The position numbers and the translations under genes were made by a program. Shown in pieces: positions 41,391-50,080 of a stretch of 64,000 nucleotides of DNA. Source of the stretch: Tautonia plasticadhaerens (GTDB lineage: Bacteria > Planctomycetota > Planctomycetia > Isosphaerales > Isosphaeraceae); contig NZ_CP036426.1 in assembly GCF_007752535.1 (NCBI RefSeq), forward strand, positions 4,464,001 through 4,528,000, in the 5' to 3' direction. The notes beneath the pieces are model-generated. The model saw nothing but the letters and a program-made list of their open reading frames with translations, had not been told where the DNA came from and did no database searches. Numbering within the stretch: position 1 is the first letter of the stretch; each line of letters opens with the position of its first letter.

Positions 41391-43835
41391 ATGACAGCCC
41401 GTCGCGAACGTGCGGCCTTCGGCGCGATCCTCGCCGCGGTGATCGCGGTGCCGCTCGGCCCGGCCCTGGTCGGGGTCCGGGTGCTCAGCCCGTCCGACCT
41501 GGCGTACGTCCAGCGGAGCTTCGGGCCGGGCTACGACTACGAGCCGAGCAACCGGCTGCTGACCGACCCGATGCTCCAGTTCGAGCCCTGGATCGAGTTC
41601 AGCCGGTCGATGATCCGGCAGGGGCGCCTGCCGCTCTGGAACGGCAAGGTGGGTTGCGGCGCCCCGCACCTGGCCAACGGCCAGGCCGCCGTGTTCGACC
41701 CCTTCCTGGCGATCGCCTACCTCGGGCCGATGCCCGGGGCATTGGCGTGGGTGGCGGCGGCCCGGCTCTGGGTGGCGGGGCTGGGGATGTTCGTGCTGGC
41801 CGGGGCCTGGGGTCTCGGCGGCTGGGGACGCTGGTTCGCCGGGCTCTGCTACCCCCTCTGCGGGTTCATGACGCTCTGGCTGCTCTACCCGCTGGCGAGC
41901 GTGGCCGCGTGGCTCCCCTGGCTGGTCGCGGCCTCGGAGCGGCTGGCCCGGCGGGGAGACGCGCGGTCGATGGCGGCCGTCTCGGCCTGCGCCGCCCTGA
42001 CGCTGGCGGGAGGGCACGTCCAGACGGGCGCACACTGTTTCATGCTGGCACTGGCCTACATGCTGTTCCGGACGATGCCGGGGCCGGTCCGGCCGGTCGC
42101 CTCCTGGGCGGGTGCGATGGCGCTCGGGGTCGCGACGGCGGCGGTGGCGGTCGTGCCGCTGGGGGTGTACCTGTCGAGGAGCCCGGCCTGGGAAGATCGG
42201 GCGGTCGAGATGGGGTCGCCGTGGGAGCTGTCGAGCCCTCGGCTGCCGGAGGTGGCCTGCTCGGCGCTGCCGAACCTCTACGGCGGCCAGCGGCGGGGAC
42301 AGCCGAACCTGGCGAAGGCGCTCGGCGTGGACAACCAGAACGAGTCGGCCGGCGGCTTCTCGGGCCTGGCGACCCTGATCTGGCTGGCCCCGGTCGGGCT
42401 CTCGGCGGCGAGGGGGCGCGTCCCGGCCTTCCTCGCCTTCGCCGCCGCCTTCGGCGCCTGCGCGAGCTTCAAGCTGCCGCCCGTCGACAACCTGCTGCGG
42501 GCCCTGCCGGTGCTGGACGTGACCGACCACCGGCGGATGACCCTCTGGGTCGCCTTCGGGCTCGTCGGGCTCGGGGCCTTCGGGCTGGACCGGCTGCACC
42601 GCTGGGGTCCATCGAGGGGCTGGCGGATCTGGATCGGGTCGTGGGCCGCCGGGGCGGCCGCCCTGGCGACCGCGGCGGCGTTGCTCCCGGCCTTCGAGGG
42701 GCCGATCCGGGACCGGGCCGCCGTCCACTACTCGGCCGCCGCCGGCCGGTCGGCCGACCTGGACCCGGAGGACGCGAGGGTCCTGGCCGACCGGCAGGCC
42801 GGCAACCTGGTCGGCCGCTTCCCGACGACGCTGCTGCTGGCCTCGGCGAACCTCGCCGGCCTGACCGCCCTGGCGTCCTGGGGGATCGCCCGGCGGGGGA
42901 GGGCGGGCCTCGGCCCGTTCAGGGCGGCCGTGGTCGGGGCGGTGCTGGTCGACCTGATCGCCTCGCTCTGGGGGGCGAACCCGATGATCGCCCCGGCGGA
43001 TTACCGGCCGACCGGCGCGGTCGTCGAGCACCTGAGGAGGACGGCCCCGCCGCCGGCCCGCGTGCTCGCCGTCGGGGCGGAGTTGCCCCCGAATATGCTC
43101 ATGCGATACGGCCTGGCCGACGTGAGGAACTACGACGCCGTCGAGCTGGCCGGGATGGCCGAGTGGCTCGGCCCCCTGTACGACGACGACGGCGGGGCCC
43201 GGTCGAGCCGACGCCCCGTCTCTTGGGCCGGCGTCGGTCGGGCCGAGGGCCGGTTGCGGGCGCTGGGCGTCTCGGCGGTCGTCGGCGCGTCGCCGCCGCC
43301 GGAGGGGCTCTTCGACCGGGTCGTGCCCGTCGGGGCGACGTGGGTGGGCCACTGGGACGGCCCGAACCCGACGGCGGTGATCGTCGAGGACCGCGACGGC
43401 CGGATGGTCGTCGATCTCGCCGATCGGCCCCGACCCCCGGGAGGGCGCGACGACCCGACGCGACCCGATCGGGTCGCCGTCCCGATCGCCTTCTCCCCGG
43501 GCTGGGAGGCGCGTGGCGATCGCGGCCCGGTGGAGGTCTCCCTGGGCCCGGGCCCGCTGATGGCGGTGGAGGTTCCGGCCGGGGTGACCCGGATCGAGCT
43601 GGAATACGACCCGCCGGAAGTGCGGCTGTCGCTGGCGATCTCGCTCGGCGGGCTGGCGGCCGTCGGCCTGCTGGCGGCCTCGGGGCGGTCCCGGAAAAAG
43701 GGCCCGAAGGCGCTTGGACCGGCCCGGAACTTGGCGTTAGAATCGATTTCCGACGATCCCGGGGGTGTCCGGCCCGGGCCGGACACGGCCCCCCTGTCCG
43801 AAGGACGAGACGCTGATGGTCCACTTCACGTGTGA
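41391..43835 (+). CDS. YfhO-family membrane protein
   Basis: An 814-residue membrane protein with about 12 helices. N-terminal features match the YfhO family: 'DLAYVQRSFGPGYDYEPSNRLLTDPMLQFEPW', 'GRLPLWNGKVGCGAPHLANGQ' and 'GGHVQTGAHCF'. After the helices a long extracytoplasmic region ('FSPGWEARG' near residue 700) and one last helix follow. YfhO proteins are GT-C-like and are implicated in glycosylation of lipoteichoic acid in Gram-positives; in planctomycetes the acceptor is unknown. The final 20 bases overlap the start of the zinc-ribbon gene. Confidence 0.85.
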   Translation: MTARRERAAFGAILAAVIAVPLGPALVGVRVLSPSDLAYVQRSFGPGYDYEPSNRLLTDPMLQFEPWIEFSRSMIRQGRLPLWNGKVGCGAPHLANGQAAVFDPFLAIAYLGPMPGALAWVAAARLWVAGLGMFVLAGAWGLGGWGRWFAGLCYPLCGFMTLWLLYPLASVAAWLPWLVAASERLARRGDARSMAAVSACAALTLAGGHVQTGAHCFMLALAYMLFRTMPGPVRPVASWAGAMALGVATAAVAVVPLGVYLSRSPAWEDRAVEMGSPWELSSPRLPEVACSALPNLYGGQRRGQPNLAKALGVDNQNESAGGFSGLATLIWLAPVGLSAARGRVPAFLAFAAAFGACASFKLPPVDNLLRALPVLDVTDHRRMTLWVAFGLVGLGAFGLDRLHRWGPSRGWRIWIGSWAAGAAALATAAALLPAFEGPIRDRAAVHYSAAAGRSADLDPEDARVLADRQAGNLVGRFPTTLLLASANLAGLTALASWGIARRGRAGLGPFRAAVVGAVLVDLIASLWGANPMIAPADYRPTGAVVEHLRRTAPPPARVLAVGAELPPNMLMRYGLADVRNYDAVELAGMAEWLGPLYDDDGGARSSRRPVSWAGVGRAEGRLRALGVSAVVGASPPPEGLFDRVVPVGATWVGHWDGPNPTAVIVEDRDGRMVVDLADRPRPPGGRDDPTRPDRVAVPIAFSPGWEARGDRGPVEVSLGPGPLMAVEVPAGVTRIELEYDPPEVRLSLAISLGGLAAVGLLAASGRSRKKGPKALGPARNLALESISDDPGGVRPGPDTAPLSEGRDADGPLHV

Positions 43836-44130
43836 TCTGTGCGGCAAGGATCTGTGCGCGGAGGCCCCGCGCTACGTCGTCAAGATCGCGGCCTATCCCG
43901 GCTTCGATCCCGACCAGATCACGGATGAGGATCTCGAGGACGATCACATGGAAGCGGTCGCGGAAGTCCTTCGCAACGAGCAGTACGAGGGGGCCGAACC
44001 CTCCCAGGAGGAGGGCTACCGGGGGTTCCGCTACGACCTCTGCCCCTCGTGCCACCAGAAGTTCCTGAAGGATCCGCTGGGCAAGGACCTCATCCGGTCC
44101 TTCGACCTGAGCGACTTCAGCAACAACTGA
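43816..44130 (+). CDS. Small zinc-ribbon protein
   Basis: A 104-residue protein with an N-terminal CDLCGKDLC and a distal CPSCHQKF, four Cys likely to bind one zinc, separated by an acidic middle ('PDQITDEDLEDDHMEAVAEVL'). The lower-GC codon use and Asn-rich end (DLSDFSNN) differ from the neighbours and suggest strong expression or selection. The start ATG at 43816 lies within the end of the YfhO gene; a TAGAAT box at 43742 may give it its own promoter. Role unknown; possibly RNA- or ribosome-associated. Confidence 0.78.
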   Translation: MVHFTCDLCGKDLCAEAPRYVVKIAAYPGFDPDQITDEDLEDDHMEAVAEVLRNEQYEGAEPSQEEGYRGFRYDLCPSCHQKFLKDPLGKDLIRSFDLSDFSNN

Positions 44131-44238
44131 ACACGGGTCGATCGCCCGGGGGGCCTCACCCCCGCCGGGCGGGCCCCGTCCGCGGGCCGCCTCCGGGGCC
44201 CCCGGCCGATCGGGCGGCCGCCCGCCCGCCCGGTCCGG

Positions 44239-45729
44239 TCATCGGGCGAGCATCAGGATGACGTTCGAGACGAGGGAGAGGCCGAGCAGGATCGCCAGGA
44301 TGGTGATGATGTTGTTGCGGGCGTTGACGATGCCGGCCAGCTCGATGCGCTCGGCGTCGGTCATGCCGGCGCCTCCGGCCTCGTAGAACCCCTCGTCCTC
44401 GTCGACCTCGCCCTCGGCGAGCTTGGCCAGGGTGTCGGCCTTCTGCTCGGCGATGACCGGGCGCTTGCCCTCGACCAGGGCCTTCAGGTCGATGATCAGG
44501 TCGGAGGGGTCGCGGTAGCGGTTCTCCCGGTGGCGGGCCATCATCGTCTCGACCACCTCGCCGAGCCCGCTGGAGAGCCGGGTGTTGAGGTGGTCCGGCG
44601 GGGTGAGGGTGATCGTCTTGTCGACGTGCTTCTTCATCACCTCGGTCGGGTCGTCGCCGGGGAAGGGGGGCCGGCCGGTGACCATGTGGTAGAGCGTGGC
44701 GCCGAGGCTGTAGATGTCGCTCCGGATGTCGACGTCGGTGGCGCCCCGGACCTGCTCCGGGCTGATGTAATAGGGCGTGCCGATGGCCATGCCCGCCTCG
44801 GCCACGGCCTGCTTCTCGTCGGCGGTCAGGCGGGCGAGGCCCAGGTCGGCGAGCTTGACGTTGCCGTCCCGGGTGAGGATGACGTTCTCGGGCTTGATGT
44901 CGCGGTGGATCAGCCCGCGCTCGTGGGCGTGCTTCATCGCCTCGGCCACGGCCAGGACGATGCGGAGGGCCTCCGGCTCGTCGTATACGTGGCCCTTCTC
45001 GATCACGTCCTTGATCGTGATCCCCTCGACGTACTCCATCACGAAGTAGTAGAGGCCGTTGGACTCGCCGGCGTCGATGGCGTTGACGATGTTGGTGTGG
45101 TTGAGCCGGGCGGCGATGGTCGCCTCGCGCTGGAACCGGCGGATGAACTCCTTGTTCGACGCCAGCACGTCGAGCAGCACCTTGACGGCGACGACCCGGT
45201 CGACGCTGGTCTGCTTGGCCTTGTAGACGATCCCCATCGAGCCCTTGCCCAGGCGGTCGATGATCTGATAGCCGGGGATCTCGTGCTTGCGCTGGGACTC
45301 CTTGCCGATCTCCCTGACCAGCCGCTGGGCCTGGGTCGGGGTGAGCGCCTTGGCCGCGACCATCACCTCCAGCAGCCCCTTCGGCTGCTCCTGGCCGGTG
45401 GAGAGGCGGTCGCGGTGGGCCTTGCAGGTCTCCAGCTCCTCCGGGGTGACCAGGCCCCGGCGGATGATCGTCTGCTCCAGGTTCTTCTCGCTCATCGCCG
45501 AGAGGCTGGCCCCCGCCGGCCGGGCCGGGGCGCCGGGCCTGGAGGCCGCCCCCCGGGCCGGGGGACGCGGCCCGCCCTGGCCCCCCCCCGGGCCGGGCTT
45601 CGACGCCGAGCCGGCCGGATCCCCCGCGCCACCCCGGAGGGGGGACGCGGCGGCCTGCTGCGGCGGGGTGGCCTCGGTCGGGCTCGGGCTGGGACTCTGA
45701 CCTTCAGCAGGGGGGACCATAAGCGTCAT
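44239..45729 (-). CDS. Membrane-anchored Ser/Thr protein kinase
   Basis: A 496-residue Hanks-type kinase. The first 80 residues are Pro/Gly/Ala-rich; a small helical domain ('[23 protein letters not shown]') follows; then the kinase domain (about 153-410) with [11 protein letters not shown], catalytic VAVKV (Lys183), HRDIKPEN (Asp277), DLGLA in place of DFG (Asp295) and [11 protein letters not shown]. One membrane helix closes the protein ([21 protein letters not shown] region), so the kinase faces the cytosol with almost no outside part. ATG at 45729 chosen; ATG at 45720 and TTG at 45741 are alternatives. Its promoter is at 45829-45856. Confidence 0.93.
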   Translation of the reverse strand: MTLMVPPAEGQSPSPSPTEATPPQQAAASPLRGGAGDPAGSASKPGPGGGQGGPRPPARGAASRPGAPARPAGASLSAMSEKNLEQTIIRRGLVTPEELETCKAHRDRLSTGQEQPKGLLEVMVAAKALTPTQAQRLVREIGKESQRKHEIPGYQIIDRLGKGSMGIVYKAKQTSVDRVVAVKVLLDVLASNKEFIRRFQREATIAARLNHTNIVNAIDAGESNGLYYFVMEYVEGITIKDVIEKGHVYDEPEALRIVLAVAEAMKHAHERGLIHRDIKPENVILTRDGNVKLADLGLARLTADEKQAVAEAGMAIGTPYYISPEQVRGATDVDIRSDIYSLGATLYHMVTGRPPFPGDDPTEVMKKHVDKTITLTPPDHLNTRLSSGLGEVVETMMARHRENRYRDPSDLIIDLKALVEGKRPVIAEQKADTLAKLAEGEVDEDEGFYEAGGAGMTDAERIELAGIVNARNNIITILAILLGLSLVSNVILMLAR

Positions 45730-45828
45730 CCCGGTCGGCAAGGCGGATCGGCCCGGACGTGAGCGGGCCGGTGGGCGCGGACCATCGGATCGGGCGGCCC
45801 GGCGTCGATCGGGGCCGGGGATTTTCGT

Positions 45829-45856
45829 AGGATAAGGCGCCCCTTGGCATTGTCAA
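45829..45856 (-). promoter_or_regulatory. Sigma-70-type promoter of the Ser/Thr kinase gene
   Basis: On the minus strand a perfect TTGACA (45856-45851) and TATCCT (45834-45829) are separated by 16 bases. Start of transcription would be near 45822, giving a leader of about 90 bases. The 301-base gap to leuB holds no other clear signal except a TAGAAT box (minus, 45960-45965). Confidence 0.65.
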
Positions 45857-46030
45857 CGGTCGTCCCGGGCCCCGGGGCCGCCCCCGGCCGGGGCCTCGCG
45901 GGCCGATCCGGGGGGGGGACATGATCGCGGGGGGCGTCTCGGCGAGAGGTGCGCCCGCCATTCTACGGTCGCCCGGCAAGGCGGGTGACCTCATTTTTCC
46001 CGAACCGCGTTTGCAGAGCGAGGAGACGCA

Positions 46031-47146
46031 GTGGCCACGATCGGAGTGATCCCGGGTGATGGCGTCGGTCCCGAGGTGATCCGCGAGGCGGTCGCCATCC
46101 TGGAGGACCTGGGCGCCGCCCACGGCCTGGGCCTGGAGTTCTCAAGCTTCGACCTGGGCAGCGACCGCTACCTCCGCACCACCGAGGTGCTGCCCGATTC
46201 GGTCGTCCAGGACCTGGCGCGCTGCGACGCGATCCTGCTCGGCGCCATCGGCGACCCCCGGGTGCCCCCCGGTGTGCTGGAGAAGGGCCTGCTGCTGAAG
46301 ATCCGCTTCGACTTCCAGCAGTACATCAACCTCCGCCCCGTCCAGCTCTTCCCCGGCGTCGAGACGCCGATCAAGGGCAAGGGGCCCGAGCAGATCGACC
46401 TCGTCGTGGTCCGGGAGAACAACGAGGACCTCTACGTCGGCGCCGGGGGGTTCACCCGGAAGGGGACCCCCGAGGAGGTCGCCATCCAGACCTCCGTCAA
46501 CACCCGGGCCGGCGTCGAGCGCTGCCTCCGCTACGCCTTCGACCTCGCCGACCGCCGCGCGAAGGCCCGCGTCTTCCGGGGCCTCTCCGACGACGACCGG
46601 TCCGCCGGCAGGCGCGGCCTCGTCAGCCTCGTGGCCAAGACCAACGTGCTGACCTACGCCCACGACCTCTGGAACCGCGCCTTCGAGGAGGTCGCCCGGG
46701 ACTACCCCTCGATCAAGACCGACTACCACCACGTCGACGCCTGCTGCATGAGGCTGGTCGTCAGCCCCGAGCGCTACGACGTGATCGTCACCACCAACAT
46801 GTTCGGCGACATCATCACCGACCTCGGGGCCGTGCTCCAGGGCGGCATGGGCGTGGCCGCCTCGGGGAACCTCAACCCCGAGCGGAAATATCCCAGCATG
46901 TTCGAGCCCGTGCACGGCTCGGCCCCGGACATCGCCGGCACCGGCAAGGCCAACCCGATCGCGGCGATCCTGTCGATCGGCCTGCTGCTGGACCACCTCG
47001 GCGCCGCCGACGCGGGCAATGCCGTCCGATCGGCCGTGAAGCGGGTCCTCGCCGACCCGGACGGGCCGAGGACGCCGGATCTGGGGGGCTCGGGCTCGAC
47101 GAGCGAGGTCGGCCGGGCGGTCCGGGAGGCGATCGGCCGGGGATGA
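46031..47146 (+). CDS. leuB: 3-isopropylmalate dehydrogenase
   Basis: Oxidative decarboxylation of 3-isopropylmalate in leucine synthesis, NAD-dependent. The 371 residues hold IPGDGVGPEV, 'GAIGDPRVPPGVLEKGLLLKIRF', INLRPVQLFPGV, ENNEDLYVG, the catalytic Lys in VAKTNVL, 'TTNMFGDIITDLGAVLQGGMG' and MFEPVHGSAPDIAG. The substrate loop is of the type seen in actinobacterial LeuB rather than the Escherichia type, so a related beta-decarboxylating dehydrogenase (tartrate/isocitrate) cannot be fully excluded. The start is GTG at 46031 with AGGAGA ten bases upstream. No other leucine genes are adjacent. Confidence 0.88.
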   Translation: MATIGVIPGDGVGPEVIREAVAILEDLGAAHGLGLEFSSFDLGSDRYLRTTEVLPDSVVQDLARCDAILLGAIGDPRVPPGVLEKGLLLKIRFDFQQYINLRPVQLFPGVETPIKGKGPEQIDLVVVRENNEDLYVGAGGFTRKGTPEEVAIQTSVNTRAGVERCLRYAFDLADRRAKARVFRGLSDDDRSAGRRGLVSLVAKTNVLTYAHDLWNRAFEEVARDYPSIKTDYHHVDACCMRLVVSPERYDVIVTTNMFGDIITDLGAVLQGGMGVAASGNLNPERKYPSMFEPVHGSAPDIAGTGKANPIAAILSIGLLLDHLGAADAGNAVRSAVKRVLADPDGPRTPDLGGSGSTSEVGRAVREAIGRG

Positions 47147-47184
47147 GCCCACCGTCGACCGGGGCGGCCCCGGGGCCGCCCCGA

Positions 47185-47577
47185 TCAGGCCGGGCCCCGA
47201 CGACCCGGGTCGTCGACCGAGGGCATCAGGAGGCCGAGGCGGGACAGTTCGGCCCGGGGATCCCGCGCGGACGGGTCCTCGGCCGTCAGGCTCATCCGGG
47301 ACAGGGACCCGCGGCCGTCCTCGTCCCGGGGATCCCCCGGGTCGTCGAGGGATCGGCCCCTCGCCTCGGCCGGCTCGCGGGTGGGCTCCCCGTCGCCCGG
47401 GTGCGCCTCGTCGACCGGGGCCTGGAGGCGGCCCTCGGCCCGATCCGCCGCGACAAAGCACGTCAGCGCGGTCACCGCGCCGACCAGGTACACCAGGCCG
47501 ACCTGGAGGGCGGAACCGCTGAGCGGGAGGCCCCAGTTCGTGGCCTGGGCGAAGGTCTCGAAGTTCATCGCGTCCAT
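47185..47577 (-). CDS. Small single-helix membrane protein, unknown
   Basis: A 130-residue protein with one membrane helix (about 25-45, LQVGLVYLVGAVTALTCFVAA) and a charged, probably disordered cytosolic tail rich in Asp, Arg, Pro ('DPGDPRDEDGRGSLSRMSL'). ATG at 47577; an internal ATG at 47568 is possible. It is convergent with leuB and divergent from the two-component pair. No family recognised. Confidence 0.6.
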   Translation of the reverse strand: MDAMNFETFAQATNWGLPLSGSALQVGLVYLVGAVTALTCFVAADRAEGRLQAPVDEAHPGDGEPTREPAEARGRSLDDPGDPRDEDGRGSLSRMSLTAEDPSARDPRAELSRLGLLMPSVDDPGRRGPA

Positions 47578-47794
47578 CGTGTCTGCTCCCGGGTCTGGGG
47601 GGTTCGTACCGTTGCGTCCTCAGGTGCCCGAATCCTAGCGGGCCGACATGAGGCCACCCTGAAGCCCGGATAAGAATTCCTTCATCTTCGACGATCCCCC
47701 TTCCGGTCCGGGCGGGACGCGGTTGGAATGAATCGGGGGATCGCCGGCCCTCGGGCGGCCGTCCCGAGGCCGGGGCCAGCTGGAGGGCAGCGCG

Positions 47795-48490
47795 TTGGGG
47801 ATTCGAATCCTGGTGGTCGAGGACGAGCCGGTGATCGCCGACTCGCTGGTCCGGGGCCTCCGGGAGGAGGGCTTCACCGTCGAGCACGAGGCCGACGGCG
47901 AGGGGGCCTGGCTGGCGCTCCGGGCCGGGGGCTGGGATCTCGTCCTGCTGGACTGGTGGCTGCCCGGCGCCGACGGCTTCGAGGTCCTGCGGCGGCTCCG
48001 CCAGGCCGACCGCCGGACCCCGGTCCTGTTCGTCACCGCCCGGGACGCGGTCGCCGACCGCGTCCGGGGGCTCGACGCGGGCGCAGACGATTATATCTGC
48101 AAACCCTTCGATTTCGACGAGTTGCTCGCCCGGGTCCGGGCCCTCGTCCGCCGCAGCGACGGCACCGCGGCCGCGGTCATGACCTTCGGGGACGTGGCCG
48201 TCGACCTGGCCTCCCAGCGGGTCGAGCGGGCGGGCCACCCCGTCGACCTGACGGCCAAGGAGTATTCCCTGCTCGTCTACTTCCTCCGGAACCCGGGCCG
48301 GATCCTCTCCCGGACGAGGATCTACGAGCACGTGTGGGACGAGCGGTACGACGGCCTGTCCAACACCCTGGAGGTCCACGTGAAGGAGCTGCGGCGCAAG
48401 CTGGAACGGCACGGCCCCCGCCTGATCCAGACCCTCCGGGGCCGGGGCTACCTCCTCGGCGACCCTCCCGAGGACGGGGGGGGGCGATGA
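47795..48490 (+). CDS. OmpR/PhoB-type response regulator
   Basis: A 231-residue transcription regulator. The receiver has acidic residues at 10-11, phospho-acceptor Asp53 (LVLLDWWLPG) and Lys103 (ICKPF). The C-terminal winged helix carries 'LTAKEYSLLVYFLRNPGRILSRTRIYEHVW', 'NTLEVHVKELRRKLE' and RGRGYLL. The start is TTG at 47795, with GGAGGG seven bases upstream. It overlaps the sensor kinase by four bases (ATGA), so they form one operon. Targets unknown; the CusR/QseB-like subgroup is suggested only by general resemblance. Confidence 0.93.
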   Translation: MGIRILVVEDEPVIADSLVRGLREEGFTVEHEADGEGAWLALRAGGWDLVLLDWWLPGADGFEVLRRLRQADRRTPVLFVTARDAVADRVRGLDAGADDYICKPFDFDELLARVRALVRRSDGTAAAVMTFGDVAVDLASQRVERAGHPVDLTAKEYSLLVYFLRNPGRILSRTRIYEHVWDERYDGLSNTLEVHVKELRRKLERHGPRLIQTLRGRGYLLGDPPEDGGGR

Positions 48491-49992
48491 GCCTCGCCAC
48501 CCGGCTCTCGGCCTTCCTGCTGGCCGCCCTGGGCGTCGTCCTGCTGGTCTTCTCCTGCTCGATCTACGTCGCGGCCCGGGCCTACCTCGACCGGCAGCTC
48601 GACGAGCGGCTGGAGGCGGCGCTCGACACCCTGGAGGCCTCCGTCGACATCGAGCCGGGCGGCCTGGAGTGGGAGCCGGACGAACGCCGGATCACCCTGG
48701 GGGTGGACCCCGGCATCGAGCAGGTCCGCTGGGCGGTCCTCGACGGCCGGGGCCGGCCGGTCGATCGCTCCGAGAACGCCGGGCCGGACGCCTTCCCGCC
48801 GCCCGGGTCGGCCCCGGCGTTCTCCGGAGGCCATGAGGATTCGTCCGTCTTCCTCGTCGGCGACGGGTGGCGGATGGCCGGCCGACGCCTCCGGCTCGAG
48901 GAGCTGCTGAGGTCCGGTCGCGGCCACCCCGAGGACGACCTCCCCGACGACGACGTGGAATACGCCCGGCTCGTCCTGATCGCGGGGCTCTCCCCGTCCC
49001 CGGCCCGGGCGACGCTGGGCGGCCTGGGCCTCTGCCTGGGGGGGATGTCGGCCGCGACCTGGCTGGCCTGCGCCGCCCTGGGGCGCGTCCTGGCCCGTCG
49101 CGCCCTGCGGCCCATCGCGCGGATGGTGCGGTCGGCCCGGGCCCTCGACCCCTCGGATCCCGGCTGGTCGCTCCACCGGCCCGGCACGGGGGACGAGCTC
49201 GACGAGCTGGCCTCAGCCTTCAACGACCTGCTCGGCCGGCTCCGAGAGGCCTTCGAACGCCAGCGGAGGTTCGCCGGGGACGCCTCGCACCAGCTCCGGA
49301 CCCCGCTCTCGGGGATGCTCGGGCAGCTCGACGTGGCGCTGCGGCGGGACCGGTCGGCCGAGGAATACCGCCGGGTCCTGGGGGTCGTCCGGGACGAGGC
49401 CGCCCGCCTGGGGAGGATCGTCGAGGTGCTGCTCTTCCTCGCCCGATCCGACCACGACGCCACCTCCCCCGGCGCCAGGCCGGTCGACCTGGGCTCCTGG
49501 CTCCCCGACCACCTCGGCGGGCGGTGGGCCGACCATCCCCGGGCCGCCGACCTTCGGGTCGGGCCGGCGCCCGGGCCGATCCCCCCGGTCCTCGCCAACC
49601 CCGAGCTGCTGGCCCAGTGCGTCGACAACCTGGTGGACAATGCGCTGAAGTACAGCGAGCCGGGGAGTGAGGTCCGGCTCGAACTCGGCCGGGAGGGCGG
49701 GGCCGTGACCCTCTCCGTGGTCGACCTCGGCTGCGGCCTGGAGCCCGGCGAGGAGTCGCGGATCTTCGAGCCCTTCTACCGCTCGGAGCTGGCCCGACGC
49801 CGGGGGAAACCCGGCGTGGGCCTGGGCCTGGCCGTCGCCCGGCGGATCGCCGGGCGACTCGGGGGGACCCTGGAGGCCTCCGGCGCACCGGGCCGGGGGA
49901 GCCGCTTCCTCCTCCGCCTCCCGGGGTCCCGCCCGTCGACGACCCCCGAGCGCGGCGGGATGCCGGCCGAGGTGCCCGGGGCCCTCCCCTGA
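48487..49992 (+). CDS. Sensor histidine kinase, partner of the upstream regulator
   Basis: A 501-residue inner-membrane kinase. First helix 8-30, a periplasmic sensor of about 140 residues with no recognised domain, second helix about 176-198, HAMP (about 200-255, 'RRALRPIARMVRSARAL'), HisKA with His268 in DASHQLRTPLSGML, and HATPase with NLVDNALKYS, VVDLGCGL, 'IFEPFYRSE' and GVGLGLAVARRIA. In the G1 box the usual DxGxG reads DLGCGL. The ATG at 48487 overlaps the regulator stop. A strong hairpin at 50012-50051 follows. Confidence 0.93.
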   Translation: MSLATRLSAFLLAALGVVLLVFSCSIYVAARAYLDRQLDERLEAALDTLEASVDIEPGGLEWEPDERRITLGVDPGIEQVRWAVLDGRGRPVDRSENAGPDAFPPPGSAPAFSGGHEDSSVFLVGDGWRMAGRRLRLEELLRSGRGHPEDDLPDDDVEYARLVLIAGLSPSPARATLGGLGLCLGGMSAATWLACAALGRVLARRALRPIARMVRSARALDPSDPGWSLHRPGTGDELDELASAFNDLLGRLREAFERQRRFAGDASHQLRTPLSGMLGQLDVALRRDRSAEEYRRVLGVVRDEAARLGRIVEVLLFLARSDHDATSPGARPVDLGSWLPDHLGGRWADHPRAADLRVGPAPGPIPPVLANPELLAQCVDNLVDNALKYSEPGSEVRLELGREGGAVTLSVVDLGCGLEPGEESRIFEPFYRSELARRRGKPGVGLGLAVARRIAGRLGGTLEASGAPGRGSRFLLRLPGSRPSTTPERGGMPAEVPGALP

Positions 49993-50011
49993 GGCGACCC
50001 CCGACAAACGA

Positions 50012-50051
50012 CGATCCCCTCCCCCTTCATTTCCGAGGGGGGAGGGGATCG
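50012..50051. terminator. Bidirectional hairpin terminator
   Basis: A perfect 14-base stem, CGATCCCCTCCCCC (50012-50025) with 50038-50051, around a 12-base loop, between the converging histidine kinase and RNase E genes. No T-run follows on either strand, so stem strength must do the work. Confidence 0.65.
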
Positions 50052-50080
50052 AATCGGGCCGGGCCCGGGTTCAGGTCAGG

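Noticed and set aside
47800-47815. tRNA-like GGATTCGAATCC T-loop pattern
   Set aside because: It lies in the first codons of the response regulator and no cloverleaf can be formed around it.
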